Source: Pseudomonas marginalis
GTDB taxonomy: Bacteria; Pseudomonadota; Gammaproteobacteria; Pseudomonadales; Pseudomonadaceae
Assembly: GCF_008692035.1 (NCBI RefSeq)
Contig: NZ_VTFG01000001.1
Coordinates: 4,155,501 to 4,219,500, forward strand
Length of the DNA: 64,000 nucleotides
Direction: 5' to 3'
Made by a program: the position numbers and the translations under genes. The notes under the pieces are model-generated. The model had not been told where the DNA came from. It did no database searches and was given only the letters and a program-made list of their open reading frames with translations. Position 1 is the stretch's first letter. Every line of letters begins with the position of its first letter. Positions 1 through 8,516 of the stretch are shown one piece after another.

Positions 1-172
1 TCGGGTCGGTGAAGGGCATGCCCAACTCGATCACATCGGCGCCCGCAGCGGGCAAGCCCTTGAGGATCGCCAGCGAGGTGTCATAACCCGGGTCGCCGGC
101 CGTGACGAAGGTCACCAGGGCGGCGCGGTTTTGTTCCTTGAGTTGCGCAAAGCGGGTTTGCAGGCGGCTCAT
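1..172 (-). CDS. trpA: Tryptophan synthase alpha chain, N-terminal part (cut by window edge)
   Basis: Only the first 57 codons are present; the gene continues past base 1. The translation begins MSRLQTRFAQLKEQ and continues with VTFVTAGDPGY and VIELGMPFTDP, the usual N-terminal TIM-barrel strands of TrpA including the catalytic-Glu strand (IELGMPF). The alpha chain cleaves indole-3-glycerol phosphate to indole and glyceraldehyde 3-phosphate in the cytoplasm and channels the indole to TrpB. The ATG directly follows the trpB stop codon with no gap, so the two are translationally coupled, as in other pseudomonads. Confidence 0.97.
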   Translation of the reverse strand, partial: MSRLQTRFAQLKEQNRAALVTFVTAGDPGYDTSLAILKGLPAAGADVIELGMPFTDP

Positions 173-1399
<1,227 letters not shown>

Positions 1400-1510
1400 G
1401 GGACGCTCCAGGTAGGAATTCTGTATGGGAAGCAATGACGGCCACTCTACCCCTCACATCCGGCGCTGAAAACCGATAAGATCGCTGCAACCTGTCAGGA
1501 AAACTCACAG
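1400..1510. promoter_or_regulatory. trpB-trpI divergent promoter region (TrpI control region)
   Basis: This 111-base divergent gap must hold both the trpBA promoter (minus strand) and the trpI promoter (plus strand). In studied pseudomonads TrpI binds here and, with indoleglycerol phosphate, activates trpBA. I infer the same role from gene order. I did not identify the individual TrpI sites with confidence. Confidence 0.6.
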
Positions 1511-2407
1511 ATGAGCCGCGACCTCCCGCCCCTCAATGCCCTGCGCGCATTTGAAGCCACTGCCCGCCTCAACAGCGTCAGCCAGGCTGCCGAGCAATTG
1601 CACGTGACCCACGGTGCGGTCAGCCGTCAGTTGAAAGTGCTGGAGGAGCATTTGGGTGTCAGCCTGTTCATCAAGGACGGGCGCGGCCTTAAACTCACAG
1701 ATGCAGGTGTGCGGTTGCGAGATGCCAGCGCCGAGGCGTTCGAGCGCTTGCGGGACGTGTGTGCCGAACTCACCCAGGCCAGCGCCGACGCACCTTTCGT
1801 GCTCGGCTGTTCAGGCAGTCTGCTGGCGCGTTGGTTGATCCCGCGCCTGGGACGCTTGAATGCCGACCTGCCGGACCTGCGCCTGCACCTGTCGGCGGGC
1901 GACGGCGACCTCGATCCCCGCCGCCCCGGCCTCGATGCCCTGCTGGTCTTCGCCGAACCGCCGTGGCCGGCGGATATGCAGGTGTATGAGCTGGCGAGCG
2001 AGCGTATCGGCCCGGTGATGAGCCCGCGTTTTGCCGGCTACGGACGCCTGCGCCAGGCGCCGCCGCACGCCTTGTGTGGCGAAGCTTTATTGCACACCAC
2101 TTCACGCCCGCAAGCCTGGCCCAGTTGGGCGCAACGGCACGGCATCGAGCCCGGCGCGTTGAAACACGGCCAGGGTTTTGAGCATTTGTATTATTTGCTG
2201 GAGGCGGCGGTTGCAGGGTTGGGTGTGGCGATTGCGCCAGAACCGCTGGTAGCAGAGGACCTGCGCGCAGGTCGCCTGGTGGCGCCGTGGGGTTTCAGTG
2301 AAACCCCGGCGCACCTGGCGTTGTGGCTACCCAAGCGCGCCGCAGACGGGCGCGCGGGTCAGTTGGCGCACTGGCTCAAGGCTGAGCTGGCGCGCCAGCC
2401 GGTGTAG
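1511..2407 (+). CDS. trpI: LysR-type activator of trpBA
   Basis: A 298-residue LysR-family regulator. Residues about 7-65 form the winged helix-turn-helix (LNALRAFEATARLNSVSQAA, then HGAVSRQLKVLEEHLG), followed by a periplasmic-binding-like effector domain. Divergence from trpB identifies it as TrpI, which senses indoleglycerol phosphate and turns on trpBA. An AGGAAA ribosome-binding site lies about 9 bases before the ATG. It ends 8 bases from the convergent DUF883 gene, with no obvious terminator between them. Confidence 0.95.
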   Translation: MSRDLPPLNALRAFEATARLNSVSQAAEQLHVTHGAVSRQLKVLEEHLGVSLFIKDGRGLKLTDAGVRLRDASAEAFERLRDVCAELTQASADAPFVLGCSGSLLARWLIPRLGRLNADLPDLRLHLSAGDGDLDPRRPGLDALLVFAEPPWPADMQVYELASERIGPVMSPRFAGYGRLRQAPPHALCGEALLHTTSRPQAWPSWAQRHGIEPGALKHGQGFEHLYYLLEAAVAGLGVAIAPEPLVAEDLRAGRLVAPWGFSETPAHLALWLPKRAADGRAGQLAHWLKAELARQPV

Positions 2408-2415
2408 CCGGTCAA

Positions 2416-2742
2416 TCAGTCACCGCGTTTGCACAGCAGGTAAGCGGCCAGCAGGCCCAGTGCGCCAACGGCGACGCCGGCGGTGGTCCATGGGTGCTCT
2501 TGTGCGTAATCCCGGGTAGCAACACCGGTTTCGCGGATTTTGACTTTGCTTTCTTCGTAGGCATCGCTGATCAGGTGACGGGAGTGCTTGAGGGCATTCT
2601 CGGCATTGCTTTTCAGGGCCTTCAGGGTTTTGCGCGACTCATCCGACGCATCGTCCTTGAGGCTCTCAAGGGACTTGAGCAGGCTCGAAATCTCGGCTTC
2701 CATGCTTTCCAGCGACGCTTTGCGTAAAGAAGTGTTGGCCAT
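2416..2742 (-). CDS. DUF883 (ElaB/YqjD-like) membrane-anchored protein
   Basis: A 108-residue protein with a long charged alpha-helical N-terminal part (residues about 1-75, Lys/Glu/Ser-rich, heptad-like), then HPWTTAGVAVGALGLLAAYLL, a single C-terminal membrane anchor, ending in CKRGD. This is the layout of ElaB/YqjD proteins, which in E. coli are stationary-phase inner-membrane proteins that bind ribosomes. A strong AGGAG lies just before the ATG. The function here is inferred from the family only. It is divergent from the dodecin gene, so the two may share a stress-responsive promoter region. Confidence 0.85.
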   Translation of the reverse strand: MANTSLRKASLESMEAEISSLLKSLESLKDDASDESRKTLKALKSNAENALKHSRHLISDAYEESKVKIRETGVATRDYAQEHPWTTAGVAVGALGLLAAYLLCKRGD

Positions 2743-2898
2743 GTGGATTCTCCTGAAGTGATTGAGTGGCGTGTGTAGATACCGACTCCAGCGGTTTCAG
2801 AAAGTGCAGTAAATCTGAACTTTCGGGTAGGAACGGTCGCCAGAAGCAGTATGAACAATGACTGCTAGGCTTTATTGACGACCCTCAGGAGAAACACC

Positions 2899-3114
2899 AT
2901 GTCTGATCATCACACCTACAAGAAAGTCGAATTGGTAGGTTCATCCACCACCAGCATCGAAGACGCAATCAACAATGCCCTGGCCGAAGCCAACAAGAGC
3001 ATCAAGCACTTGGAGTGGTTTGAGGTGACGGAGACCCGTGGTCATATCAAGGATGGCAAGGTTGCCCACTACCAGGTCACGCTCAAGGTGGGGTTCCGAA
3101 TTGCCAGTAGTTGA
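2899..3114 (+). CDS. Dodecin family flavin-binding protein
   Basis: A 71-residue protein (MSDHHTYKKVELVGSS) with the compact beta-alpha-beta-beta dodecin fold. It includes the TSIEDAINNALAEA helix, the WFEV segment carrying the flavin-stacking Trp, and the closing strand YQVTLKVGFRI. Dodecins form hollow dodecamers that store or buffer flavins. The start at 2899 has AGGAG eight bases upstream; an in-frame upstream ATG at 2875 lacks one and would make the protein unusually long. Confidence 0.92.
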   Translation: MSDHHTYKKVELVGSSTTSIEDAINNALAEANKSIKHLEWFEVTETRGHIKDGKVAHYQVTLKVGFRIASS

Positions 3115-3229
3115 TCGCGTCGGTTGAACTTGCCGGCTGGCCGATTGCCATAACCTGCGCTACAAACAATGGGTGCCGATGCCTGCAGCGTCGGCACGCT
3201 CGTTTCAATCAGCGCAAGGAAAGTGACGG

Positions 3230-3454
3230 ATGAAGAAGTTCCTGTTAGCGGTAGGTTTGTTGAGCATTGCGGGCACGGCCCTGGCGGCGGGCAAGCCTTG
3301 TGAAGAGCTGAAAAGTGAAATTGCAGCGAAAATCGACGCCAAGGGCGCTTCGGGTTATTCGCTGGAAGTCGTGGATAAAGGCGCCTCGACCGACGCTAAA
3401 GTGGTTGGCACCTGTGAAGGTGGTACCAAGGAAATCGTCTACAAGCGCGGTTAA
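3230..3454 (+). CDS. DUF1161 small periplasmic protein (copy 1)
   Basis: A 74-residue exported protein. A signal peptide (MKKFLLAVGLLSIAGTALAA) is followed by a small mature domain with two cysteines, in PCEELKSEIAAKI and VGTCEGGTKEIVY, that probably form a disulfide in the periplasm. This matches the DUF1161 family, whose function is unknown. A paralogue with the same Cys spacing pattern lies 2 kb away at 5340. The gene is followed by a very strong palindromic terminator. Confidence 0.85.
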   Translation: MKKFLLAVGLLSIAGTALAAGKPCEELKSEIAAKIDAKGASGYSLEVVDKGASTDAKVVGTCEGGTKEIVYKRG

Positions 3455-3475
3455 TCCCGTGTGGCAGGCTTGAAG

Positions 3476-3534
3476 CCGACGCACCTGTGGCTAGGGAGCA
3501 AGCTCCCTAGCCACAGGTGCGTCGGTTTTTTTTT
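3476..3534. terminator. Perfect 24-bp palindrome and T-tract; bidirectional terminator
   Basis: Bases 3476-3525 form a perfect inverted repeat with 24-bp arms (outer CCGACGCACCTGTGG, inner CTAGGGAGC) and only AA between them, followed by nine T's at 3526-3534. It sits between the convergent DUF1161 and LLM genes and should stop transcription from the left. The core resembles the P. fluorescens repeat family TGTGGCGAGGGAGCTTGC and its complement. Confidence 0.9.
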
Positions 3535-3545
3535 CGCCTGGGGGG

Positions 3546-4547
3546 TTAGCCCTTCATCAACTGCGCCAGCAGCTCGTAGGAATGAATCCGATCGGCGTGC
3601 TCGTACAGGTCGCAGGTGAAGATCAATTCGTCGGCGCCGGTCTGTTCGATCAGCACTTCCAGCTTGGCGCGGATCTTCGCCGGGCTGCCCACCATTGCCA
3701 GTCCGAGGAAACTGCCGACGGCGTCTTTTTCATGGGGCAGCCACAGGCCGTCCATGGTTTTCACGGGTGGGCGCTGCACCAGGCTTTGCCCGCGCATCAA
3801 GGCAAGGATGCGCTGGTACACCGAGGTGGCCAGGTAGTCGGCCTGTTCATCGGTGTCGGCGGCAACCAACGGAATGCCGAGCATCACGTAAGGCTTGTCC
3901 AGCACGGCCGAGGGCTTGAAGTGGTTGCGGTACACGCGAATCGCCTCGTGCATCAAACGCGGTGCGAAATGGGAGGCGAAGGCGTAGGGCAAACCGCGTT
4001 CGCCCGCCAGTTGCGCGCTGAACAGGCTGGAACCCAGCAGCCACACCGGTACGTTGGTGCCGGTGCCGGGCACCGCAATCACCCGTTGGTCCGGCGTGCG
4101 TGGGCCGAGATAGGCCATCAGCTCGGCCACGTCTTCCGGGAAGTCATCCGCACTGCCGGAGCGTTCACGGCGCAGGGCGCGGGCGGTCATCTGGTCGGAG
4201 CCGGGCGCGCGGCCCAGGCCCAGGTCGATACGTCCGGGGTAGAGGCTTTCCAGGGTGCCGAACTGCTCGGCGATCACCAGCGGTGCATGGTTGGGCAGCA
4301 TCACGCCGCCGGAGCCGACGCGAATCGTCGAGGTACCGCCGGCCAGGTAGCCCAGCAATACCGCGGTGGCCGAGCTGGCGATGCCATCCATATTGTGGTG
4401 TTCCGCCACCCAGAAACGGTTGTAGCCGAACTTTTCCACATGCTGGGCCAAATCCAGGGAATTGCGCAGCGACTGCGCCGGGCTGCCGTTGGCGCGCACC
4501 GGCACCAGGTCGAGGGTCGAGAACTTTACGTCGGACAGCGATTTCAT
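3546..4547 (-). CDS. LLM-class flavin-dependent oxidoreductase (luciferase-like, YhbW/MsnO8 type)
   Basis: A 333-residue bacterial-luciferase-like TIM-barrel protein. Typical sequences are FSTLDLVPV at the N terminus, RFWVAEHHNMDGIASSATAVLL, GSGGVMLPNHAPL, and PGRIDLGLGRAPGSD, the FMN/F420-binding region. Such enzymes are FMN-dependent monooxygenases; the substrate cannot be told from sequence. I chose the ATG at 4547 (MKSLSDVKF) because the 22-residue extension to an upstream ATG at 4613 is Arg-rich and not family-like. It stands alone, convergent with DUF1161 and divergent from osmC. Confidence 0.88.
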   Translation of the reverse strand: MKSLSDVKFSTLDLVPVRANGSPAQSLRNSLDLAQHVEKFGYNRFWVAEHHNMDGIASSATAVLLGYLAGGTSTIRVGSGGVMLPNHAPLVIAEQFGTLESLYPGRIDLGLGRAPGSDQMTARALRRERSGSADDFPEDVAELMAYLGPRTPDQRVIAVPGTGTNVPVWLLGSSLFSAQLAGERGLPYAFASHFAPRLMHEAIRVYRNHFKPSAVLDKPYVMLGIPLVAADTDEQADYLATSVYQRILALMRGQSLVQRPPVKTMDGLWLPHEKDAVGSFLGLAMVGSPAKIRAKLEVLIEQTGADELIFTCDLYEHADRIHSYELLAQLMKG

Positions 4548-4696
4548 AAGCCTGCTTCTCCAATGGGGGCGCAGGCTTCTTAGACGAACCAAAACCTGCC
4601 GCTTCATGTGCATGCTCTATGCAATGAGGGCATATACCCGAGATTCAATAGCGGCAATGAAATTTCCTACTTAATCGCTAGGTTTCTCTTACAACT

Positions 4697-4724
4697 GAAC
4701 TTTGCCGGCGCGTCTATCCTCAGA
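4697..4724 (+). promoter_or_regulatory. AlgU (sigma-22/sigma-E type) promoter of osmC
   Basis: GAACTT (4697-4702) and TCAGA (4720-4724) are separated by exactly 17 bases, matching the AlgU consensus GAACTT-N16/17-TCTGA closely and matching the ersA promoter in this window base for base in both boxes. A sigma-S-like -10 (CTATCCT, 4714-4720) overlaps it. OsmC is a known osmotic and envelope-stress gene in pseudomonads. Transcription would start about 30 bases before the ATG. Confidence 0.7.
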
Positions 4725-4762
4725 ACCTTACCGACGCAAAACCACCGTTCGAGGAGAAAGCT

Positions 4763-5194
4763 ATGAGTATCGTTAAAAAGGCATCCGCGCATTGGGAAGG
4801 TGATCTGAAGACTGGCCTGGGCTCCATTTCCACCGAAACCGGCGTGCTGCGCGAAGCGCCCTACGGCTTCAAGGCCCGTTTCGAAGGCGGCAAGGGTACC
4901 AATCCTGAAGAACTGATTGGCGCGGCCCACGCCGGCTGTTTCTCCATGGCCTTTTCCATGATTCTCGGCGACGCCGGGCTCAAGGCTGACAGCATCGACA
5001 CCCAGGCCGAAGTGACCCTGGACCAGGTCGATGGCGGCTTCGCGATCACCGCCGTGCACTTGGTGCTCAAGGCCAAGATCCCGGGTGCCAGCCAGGCGCA
5101 GTTCGATGAATTGAGCAAGAAGGCCAAGGAAGGGTGCCCGGTGTCCAAGGTGCTGAATGCGAAGATCAGCCTGGATGCCACGCTGGTCAGCTGA
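4763..5194 (+). CDS. osmC: OsmC family peroxiredoxin
   Basis: A 143-residue OsmC, the same length as the E. coli protein. The peroxidatic cysteine is C59 (AAHAGCFSMAFS) and the resolving one C125 (KEGCPVSKVL), the positions used by E. coli OsmC. It reduces organic hydroperoxides in the cytoplasm. AGGAGAAAGCT precedes the ATG. An AlgU-type promoter upstream explains induction by envelope or osmotic stress. A palindromic repeat followed by T's ends the unit. Confidence 0.96.
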   Translation: MSIVKKASAHWEGDLKTGLGSISTETGVLREAPYGFKARFEGGKGTNPEELIGAAHAGCFSMAFSMILGDAGLKADSIDTQAEVTLDQVDGGFAITAVHLVLKAKIPGASQAQFDELSKKAKEGCPVSKVLNAKISLDATLVS

Positions 5195-5208
5195 CACCGC
5201 AGGTCCAC

Positions 5209-5236
5209 TGTGGGAGGGGGCCAGCCCCCTCCCACA
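5209..5236. repeat. P. fluorescens-type palindromic repeat, terminator of osmC
   Basis: TGTGGGAGGGGG and its complement form 12-bp arms around CCAG, followed by TTTT. It is one of several copies of the TGTGGGAGGGGG palindrome in this window, and its position 15 bases after the osmC stop suggests use as a terminator. Confidence 0.85.
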
Positions 5237-5339
5237 TTTTGTTCTGCGCTAATCAGAACTCGTGTTTCCCGAATGTGGTCCTATAGCCTATGCAGCCTTA
5301 GGCGCACACCCGTGCGCATGCATTCAGGGAGCTTCACAC

Positions 5340-5579
5340 ATGAAACGTTTTGCTTTGGCGATCATTTGCGGTGTGTTGGCCACATCGGCTGTGGCCGCAC
5401 CAAAAGACTGCGAAGAGCTCAGGAAAGAGATTGAGGTCAAGATCCAGGCGAACGCGGTTCCGTCCTACACCTTGGAAATTGTCAGCAAGGAAGAGGCTGA
5501 CAAGCACGACGTCGCCATGGTCGTCGGCAGCTGTGAGAACGGTACCAAAGCCATCATCTATCAGAAGAACAACGATTGA
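5340..5579 (+). CDS. DUF1161 small periplasmic protein (copy 2)
   Basis: A 79-residue exported protein. A signal peptide (MKRFALAIICGVLATSAVAA) is followed by CEELRKEIEVKIQ and VGSCENGTKAIIYQK, the same cysteine frame as the DUF1161 paralogue at 3230, with a few extra residues between the cysteines. The function is unknown. The start at 5340 gives a clean signal peptide; longer upstream frames do not. Upstream, GAACTC-N17-TCCTA at 5256-5283 is a weak AlgU-like match. The stop codon abuts the convergent lipoprotein gene. Confidence 0.85.
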   Translation: MKRFALAIICGVLATSAVAAPKDCEELRKEIEVKIQANAVPSYTLEIVSKEEADKHDVAMVVGSCENGTKAIIYQKNND

Positions 5580-6002
5580 TCAGAGACAGTTGACGCTGCG
5601 TTCTTCCGCCAGCAATTGGCGAGCGGCGTTATACAGCCGGATATTCGGCGTGAAGGCCAATGAGCGCCCTTCGAGGCGATAGCGTTGGCCAGCCTCGAAA
5701 TGGTCGTACTGCAGCGTGATGAAACAGGTGCGGTCGGCCGTTTGCCCAAAGCCATTGAGGCTGCCGCCGGTCGGCACCTCGAAATCAAAGCGCACCATCA
5801 ACTCGTGACTGCCCGGTGGCACCTGGAAGTAGCGTCCGTCCGGCAGGTTCTTACCATCCAGGCGCTGCGCCATCACCAGCTTGGCTCCCGGCGTCGGCGT
5901 AGCGAAATCGACCCAGGCCTGGTGCGGGTCGACCGGCGGCAGGGGGGTCGAAGCGCAGGCGCTGAGCAACAGGGCGACGGTGGGAAGCAGGAGCTGGCGC
6001 AT
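5580..6002 (-). CDS. Outer-membrane or periplasmic lipoprotein, function unknown
   Basis: A 140-residue protein with a clear lipoprotein signal (MRQLLLPTVALLLSAC, lipobox LSAC at residues 13-16). Asp is not at +2 (CASTPL), so outer-membrane sorting is expected. The mature part is predicted mostly beta (HELMVRFDFEVP, CFITLQYDHFEAGQRYRLEGRS). I do not recognise a named domain. It is convergent with DUF1161 copy 2 with zero spacing and divergent from the lipoprotein peptidase at 6113. Confidence 0.8.
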   Translation of the reverse strand: MRQLLLPTVALLLSACASTPLPPVDPHQAWVDFATPTPGAKLVMAQRLDGKNLPDGRYFQVPPGSHELMVRFDFEVPTGGSLNGFGQTADRTCFITLQYDHFEAGQRYRLEGRSLAFTPNIRLYNAARQLLAEERSVNCL

Positions 6003-6112
6003 GGCAGGTACTCAACGCAAGGAGAGGTTTGAGTATAAACACGCCACGCCATGGAAAAATCCCCTTCAGGCGCGATAGTCTGGCGAACACATCACCCAGG
6101 AGCGGTCGGGGC

Positions 6113-7156
6113 ATGGTCAGGCGTTTTCTTCCAGGGTTGATAGTCGTGCTGCTCAGTGGCTGTTCCAGCGTCAGTTACTACAGCCAATTGGCAGGTGGTC
6201 AGTGGCAGCTGTTGCGAGCCCGGGAACCGGTTGCCGAGGTCATCGCCGATCCGTCGCGGCCGCAGGGGCTGCGTGATCATCTGGCTCAAGCACAGAAAGC
6301 CCGGACCTTCGCCAGCGAACACCTGCATCTGCCGGACAACCAAAGTTACCGGTTGTATGCGGATATTGGTCGACCCTATGTGGTCTGGAATGTCTTCGCC
6401 ACGCAGGAATTTTCCCTGGCGCCTCAAACCCATTGCTTCCCCATTGCCGGTTGCGTGGCCTATCGCGGCTATTACCGCCAGGGCGCGGCACGGGGTGAGG
6501 CGGCATTGTTGCGCCAGCAAGGCATGGACGTATCGATGGGTGGCGTCGAAGCCTATTCCACCCTGGGTTGGTTCAACGACCCGATCATGAATTCGATGAT
6601 GAACTGGGGCGACGAACGCCTGGCCACGCTGATCTTCCATGAGCTGGCGCACCAGCGGTTCTACGTGCAGGACGACACCGAATTCAACGAGTCGTTTGCC
6701 AGCTTCGTCGAGCAGGAAGGCACCCGCCAGTGGCGCGCGGCCCAGGGCCTGGCGCCGCTTGGCAGCTCGACGCGGCAGCAGCGGGACCAATTTACCCAGT
6801 TGATCCTCGATACCCGTAAGCGCCTGGAAAAACTCTACGTGCAACCGCTGTCCGTCGAGGCGATGCGCCAGGCCAAGGCGGCCGAATTCGAGGCGTTGCG
6901 CCGTGAGTACCGTCAGATGCGCGATAGCCAATGGGGTGGGGACAAGCGTTATGACGCCTGGATGAACCTTCCGATGAACAATGCGCGGTTGTTGCCGTTC
7001 GGGCTGTATGACCGGTGGGTGCCGGCGTTTGCGGCGTTGTTCAGGCAGGAAGGCGGGGATTGGCGCAAGTTTTACGCCGCAGTGGAGAAGATGGGCGAGT
7101 TGCCGGTGGGGCAGCGCAAGGCTGCGTTGAGGCGGTTGGAAGGTACTGATCTGTAG
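6113..7156 (+). CDS. Putative lipoprotein aminopeptidase (PF10023-type, HELAH zinc motif)
   Basis: A 347-residue protein with a lipoprotein signal (MVRRFLPGLIVVLLSGCSS) and a zinc-peptidase motif HELAH at residues 176-180 (LIFHELAHQRFYV), followed by ETEF-like DTEFNESFASF that could supply the third ligand. This fits the putative-aminopeptidase family PF10023 of gammaproteobacteria. I chose the ATG at 6113 because it gives a proper lipobox and has AGGAG 10 bases upstream; an upstream in-frame ATG at 6029 would bury the signal peptide. The substrate is unknown. Confidence 0.85.
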   Translation: MVRRFLPGLIVVLLSGCSSVSYYSQLAGGQWQLLRAREPVAEVIADPSRPQGLRDHLAQAQKARTFASEHLHLPDNQSYRLYADIGRPYVVWNVFATQEFSLAPQTHCFPIAGCVAYRGYYRQGAARGEAALLRQQGMDVSMGGVEAYSTLGWFNDPIMNSMMNWGDERLATLIFHELAHQRFYVQDDTEFNESFASFVEQEGTRQWRAAQGLAPLGSSTRQQRDQFTQLILDTRKRLEKLYVQPLSVEAMRQAKAAEFEALRREYRQMRDSQWGGDKRYDAWMNLPMNNARLLPFGLYDRWVPAFAALFRQEGGDWRKFYAAVEKMGELPVGQRKAALRRLEGTDL

Positions 7157-7161
7157 AGCCT

Positions 7162-7209
7162 CATCGGGGGCAAGCCGCTCCCAATGTGGGAGGAGGCTTG
7201 CCACCGATG
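7162..7209. repeat. Imperfect palindromic repeat (ATCGGGGGCAAGC type)
   Basis: CATCGGGGGCAAGCCGCTCCCA and TGGGAGGAGGCTTGCCACCGATG form an imperfect inverted repeat around ATG, between two convergent genes. It is a diverged member of the repeat family seen at 34009 and 28944. Confidence 0.8.
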
Positions 7210-7215
7210 GCGGCC

Positions 7216-7875
7216 TCAGGGCCGCTGCAAAAACGCCTGATGCATCTGCGCCAACGTCTCGAAATGCCAGGTCGGCGCCTCGGCGTTCAACTCTTCGAAA
7301 CTGCCAAACCCGTAACCGACGGCGGCCGAATCAAGCCCATTGCTGCGCGCCCCGATCAGGTCGTGCTTACGATCACCGATCATCAAGGTAGTGGCCGGAT
7401 CCAGGCCTTCTTCGCGGAGCACATGCGCAATCAACTCGACCTTGTTGGTGCGTGTCCCGTCCAGTTCGCTGCCGTAGATCACCTTGAAGTGCCTGGCAAA
7501 ATCGAAATGCCGCGCGATCTCGCGGGCAAACACCCAGGGCTTGGACGTGGCGACGTACAACTGGCGGCCCTGCTTGCCCAGGTCTTCGAGCAGCGGCATC
7601 ACGCCGTCGAATACGCGGTTTTCATACAGCCCGGTGACCTTGAAGCGCTCGCGGTAGAAATTCACCGCCTCCCAGGCCTTGGCCTCATCGAAGTCGTAGA
7701 ACTGCATGAAGGCTTGCAGCAACGGCGGGCCGATGAAGTGTTCGAGTTTGCTCAGGTCGGGTTCGTCAATGCCCAGTTTGCCTAGGGCGTACTGGATCGA
7801 GCGGGTGATGCCCTCGCGTGGGTCGGTGAGGGTGCCATCCAGGTCGAACAGCACGGTTTGGTAAGGGAGGGTCAT
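7216..7875 (-). CDS. HAD-superfamily hydrolase (phosphoglycolate phosphatase-like)
   Basis: A 219-residue HAD phosphatase. Motif I is DLDGT with nucleophile D11 and D13, motif II is ATSKP, and motif IV is MIGDRKHDLIGARSNG. A helical cap between motifs I and II marks it as the PGP/beta-phosphoglucomutase-like C1 type. The natural substrate is not evident. Its start overlaps the end of the gamma-carbonic anhydrase gene by 4 bases (ATGA), so both are translated from one mRNA. Confidence 0.9.
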   Translation of the reverse strand: MTLPYQTVLFDLDGTLTDPREGITRSIQYALGKLGIDEPDLSKLEHFIGPPLLQAFMQFYDFDEAKAWEAVNFYRERFKVTGLYENRVFDGVMPLLEDLGKQGRQLYVATSKPWVFAREIARHFDFARHFKVIYGSELDGTRTNKVELIAHVLREEGLDPATTLMIGDRKHDLIGARSNGLDSAAVGYGFGSFEELNAEAPTWHFETLAQMHQAFLQRP

Positions 7876-8414
7876 TGGTCGAATCCTTCAGCCAGGTGCA
7901 GGTCTTTGAGCTTCACGTAGTTGGCGGCGCTGTAGGTGAAAAAGGCGCGTTCCTTGTCAGTCAGCGGGCGGATTTGTTTAACCGGGCTGCCCACATACAA
8001 AAAACCGCTGTCGAGTTTCTTGCCCGGTGGCACCAGGCTGCCGGCGCCGATGATGACGTCGTCTTCCACCACGGCGCCGTCCATCACGATGCTGCCCATG
8101 CCGATCAAAATCCGATTGCCCACCGTGCAGCCATGCAGCATGACCTTGTGGGCGATGGTCACGTCATCGCCGATCAGCAGCGGGAAACCGTCAGGATTGA
8201 ACGGTCCGGCATGGGTAATGTGCAGCACGCAGCCGTCCTGCACGCTGGTGCGCGCGCCGATACGGATGCGGTGCATGTCGCCGCGAATCACGGTCAGCGG
8301 CCAGACCGAGCTGTCGGTGCCGATTTCGACATCGCCGATCACCACCGCCGAAATATCGACAAAAGCCCCGGCGCCCAGGGTTGGCGTGTGGTTCTGATAG
8401 GTGCGAAGGGTCAC
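7872..8414 (-). CDS. Gamma-class carbonic anhydrase family protein (left-handed beta helix)
   Basis: A 180-residue hexapeptide-repeat protein (repeats such as VVIGDVEIGTDSSV, LLIGDDVTIAHKVML, ILIGMGSIVMDGAVV). The three metal-binding histidines of the family are at H65, H89 and H94. Trimeric enzymes of this family bind Zn or Fe; many bacterial members (YrdA/CaiE-like) have weak or no hydratase activity. It precedes the HAD phosphatase in one operon and is divergent from prlC. Confidence 0.92.
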   Translation of the reverse strand: MTLRTYQNHTPTLGAGAFVDISAVVIGDVEIGTDSSVWPLTVIRGDMHRIRIGARTSVQDGCVLHITHAGPFNPDGFPLLIGDDVTIAHKVMLHGCTVGNRILIGMGSIVMDGAVVEDDVIIGAGSLVPPGKKLDSGFLYVGSPVKQIRPLTDKERAFFTYSAANYVKLKDLHLAEGFDQ

Positions 8415-8516
8415 GATAGCCTCTCTCTTATGTGCTGATAGCTGCGGTGGGCGTTGATTGTAATTAAGATGGCCCCATCTTTGTTCTTACATGTTTCTTC
8501 AGCCAAGGTGCCAACC

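Noticed and set aside
2797..2823. AlgU-like promoter for the DUF883 gene on the minus strand (AAAGTT-N16-TCTGA), and GAACTT-N17-CCAGA on the plus strand for dodecin
   Set aside because: Each has only one good box. They are suggestive because both genes are stress-type, but too weak to annotate.
3126..3152. GAACTT upstream of the first DUF1161 gene as an AlgU promoter
   Set aside because: The -35 box is perfect, but at 16 or 17 bases the sequence reads CCATA or CATAA, not TCTGA or TCAGA.
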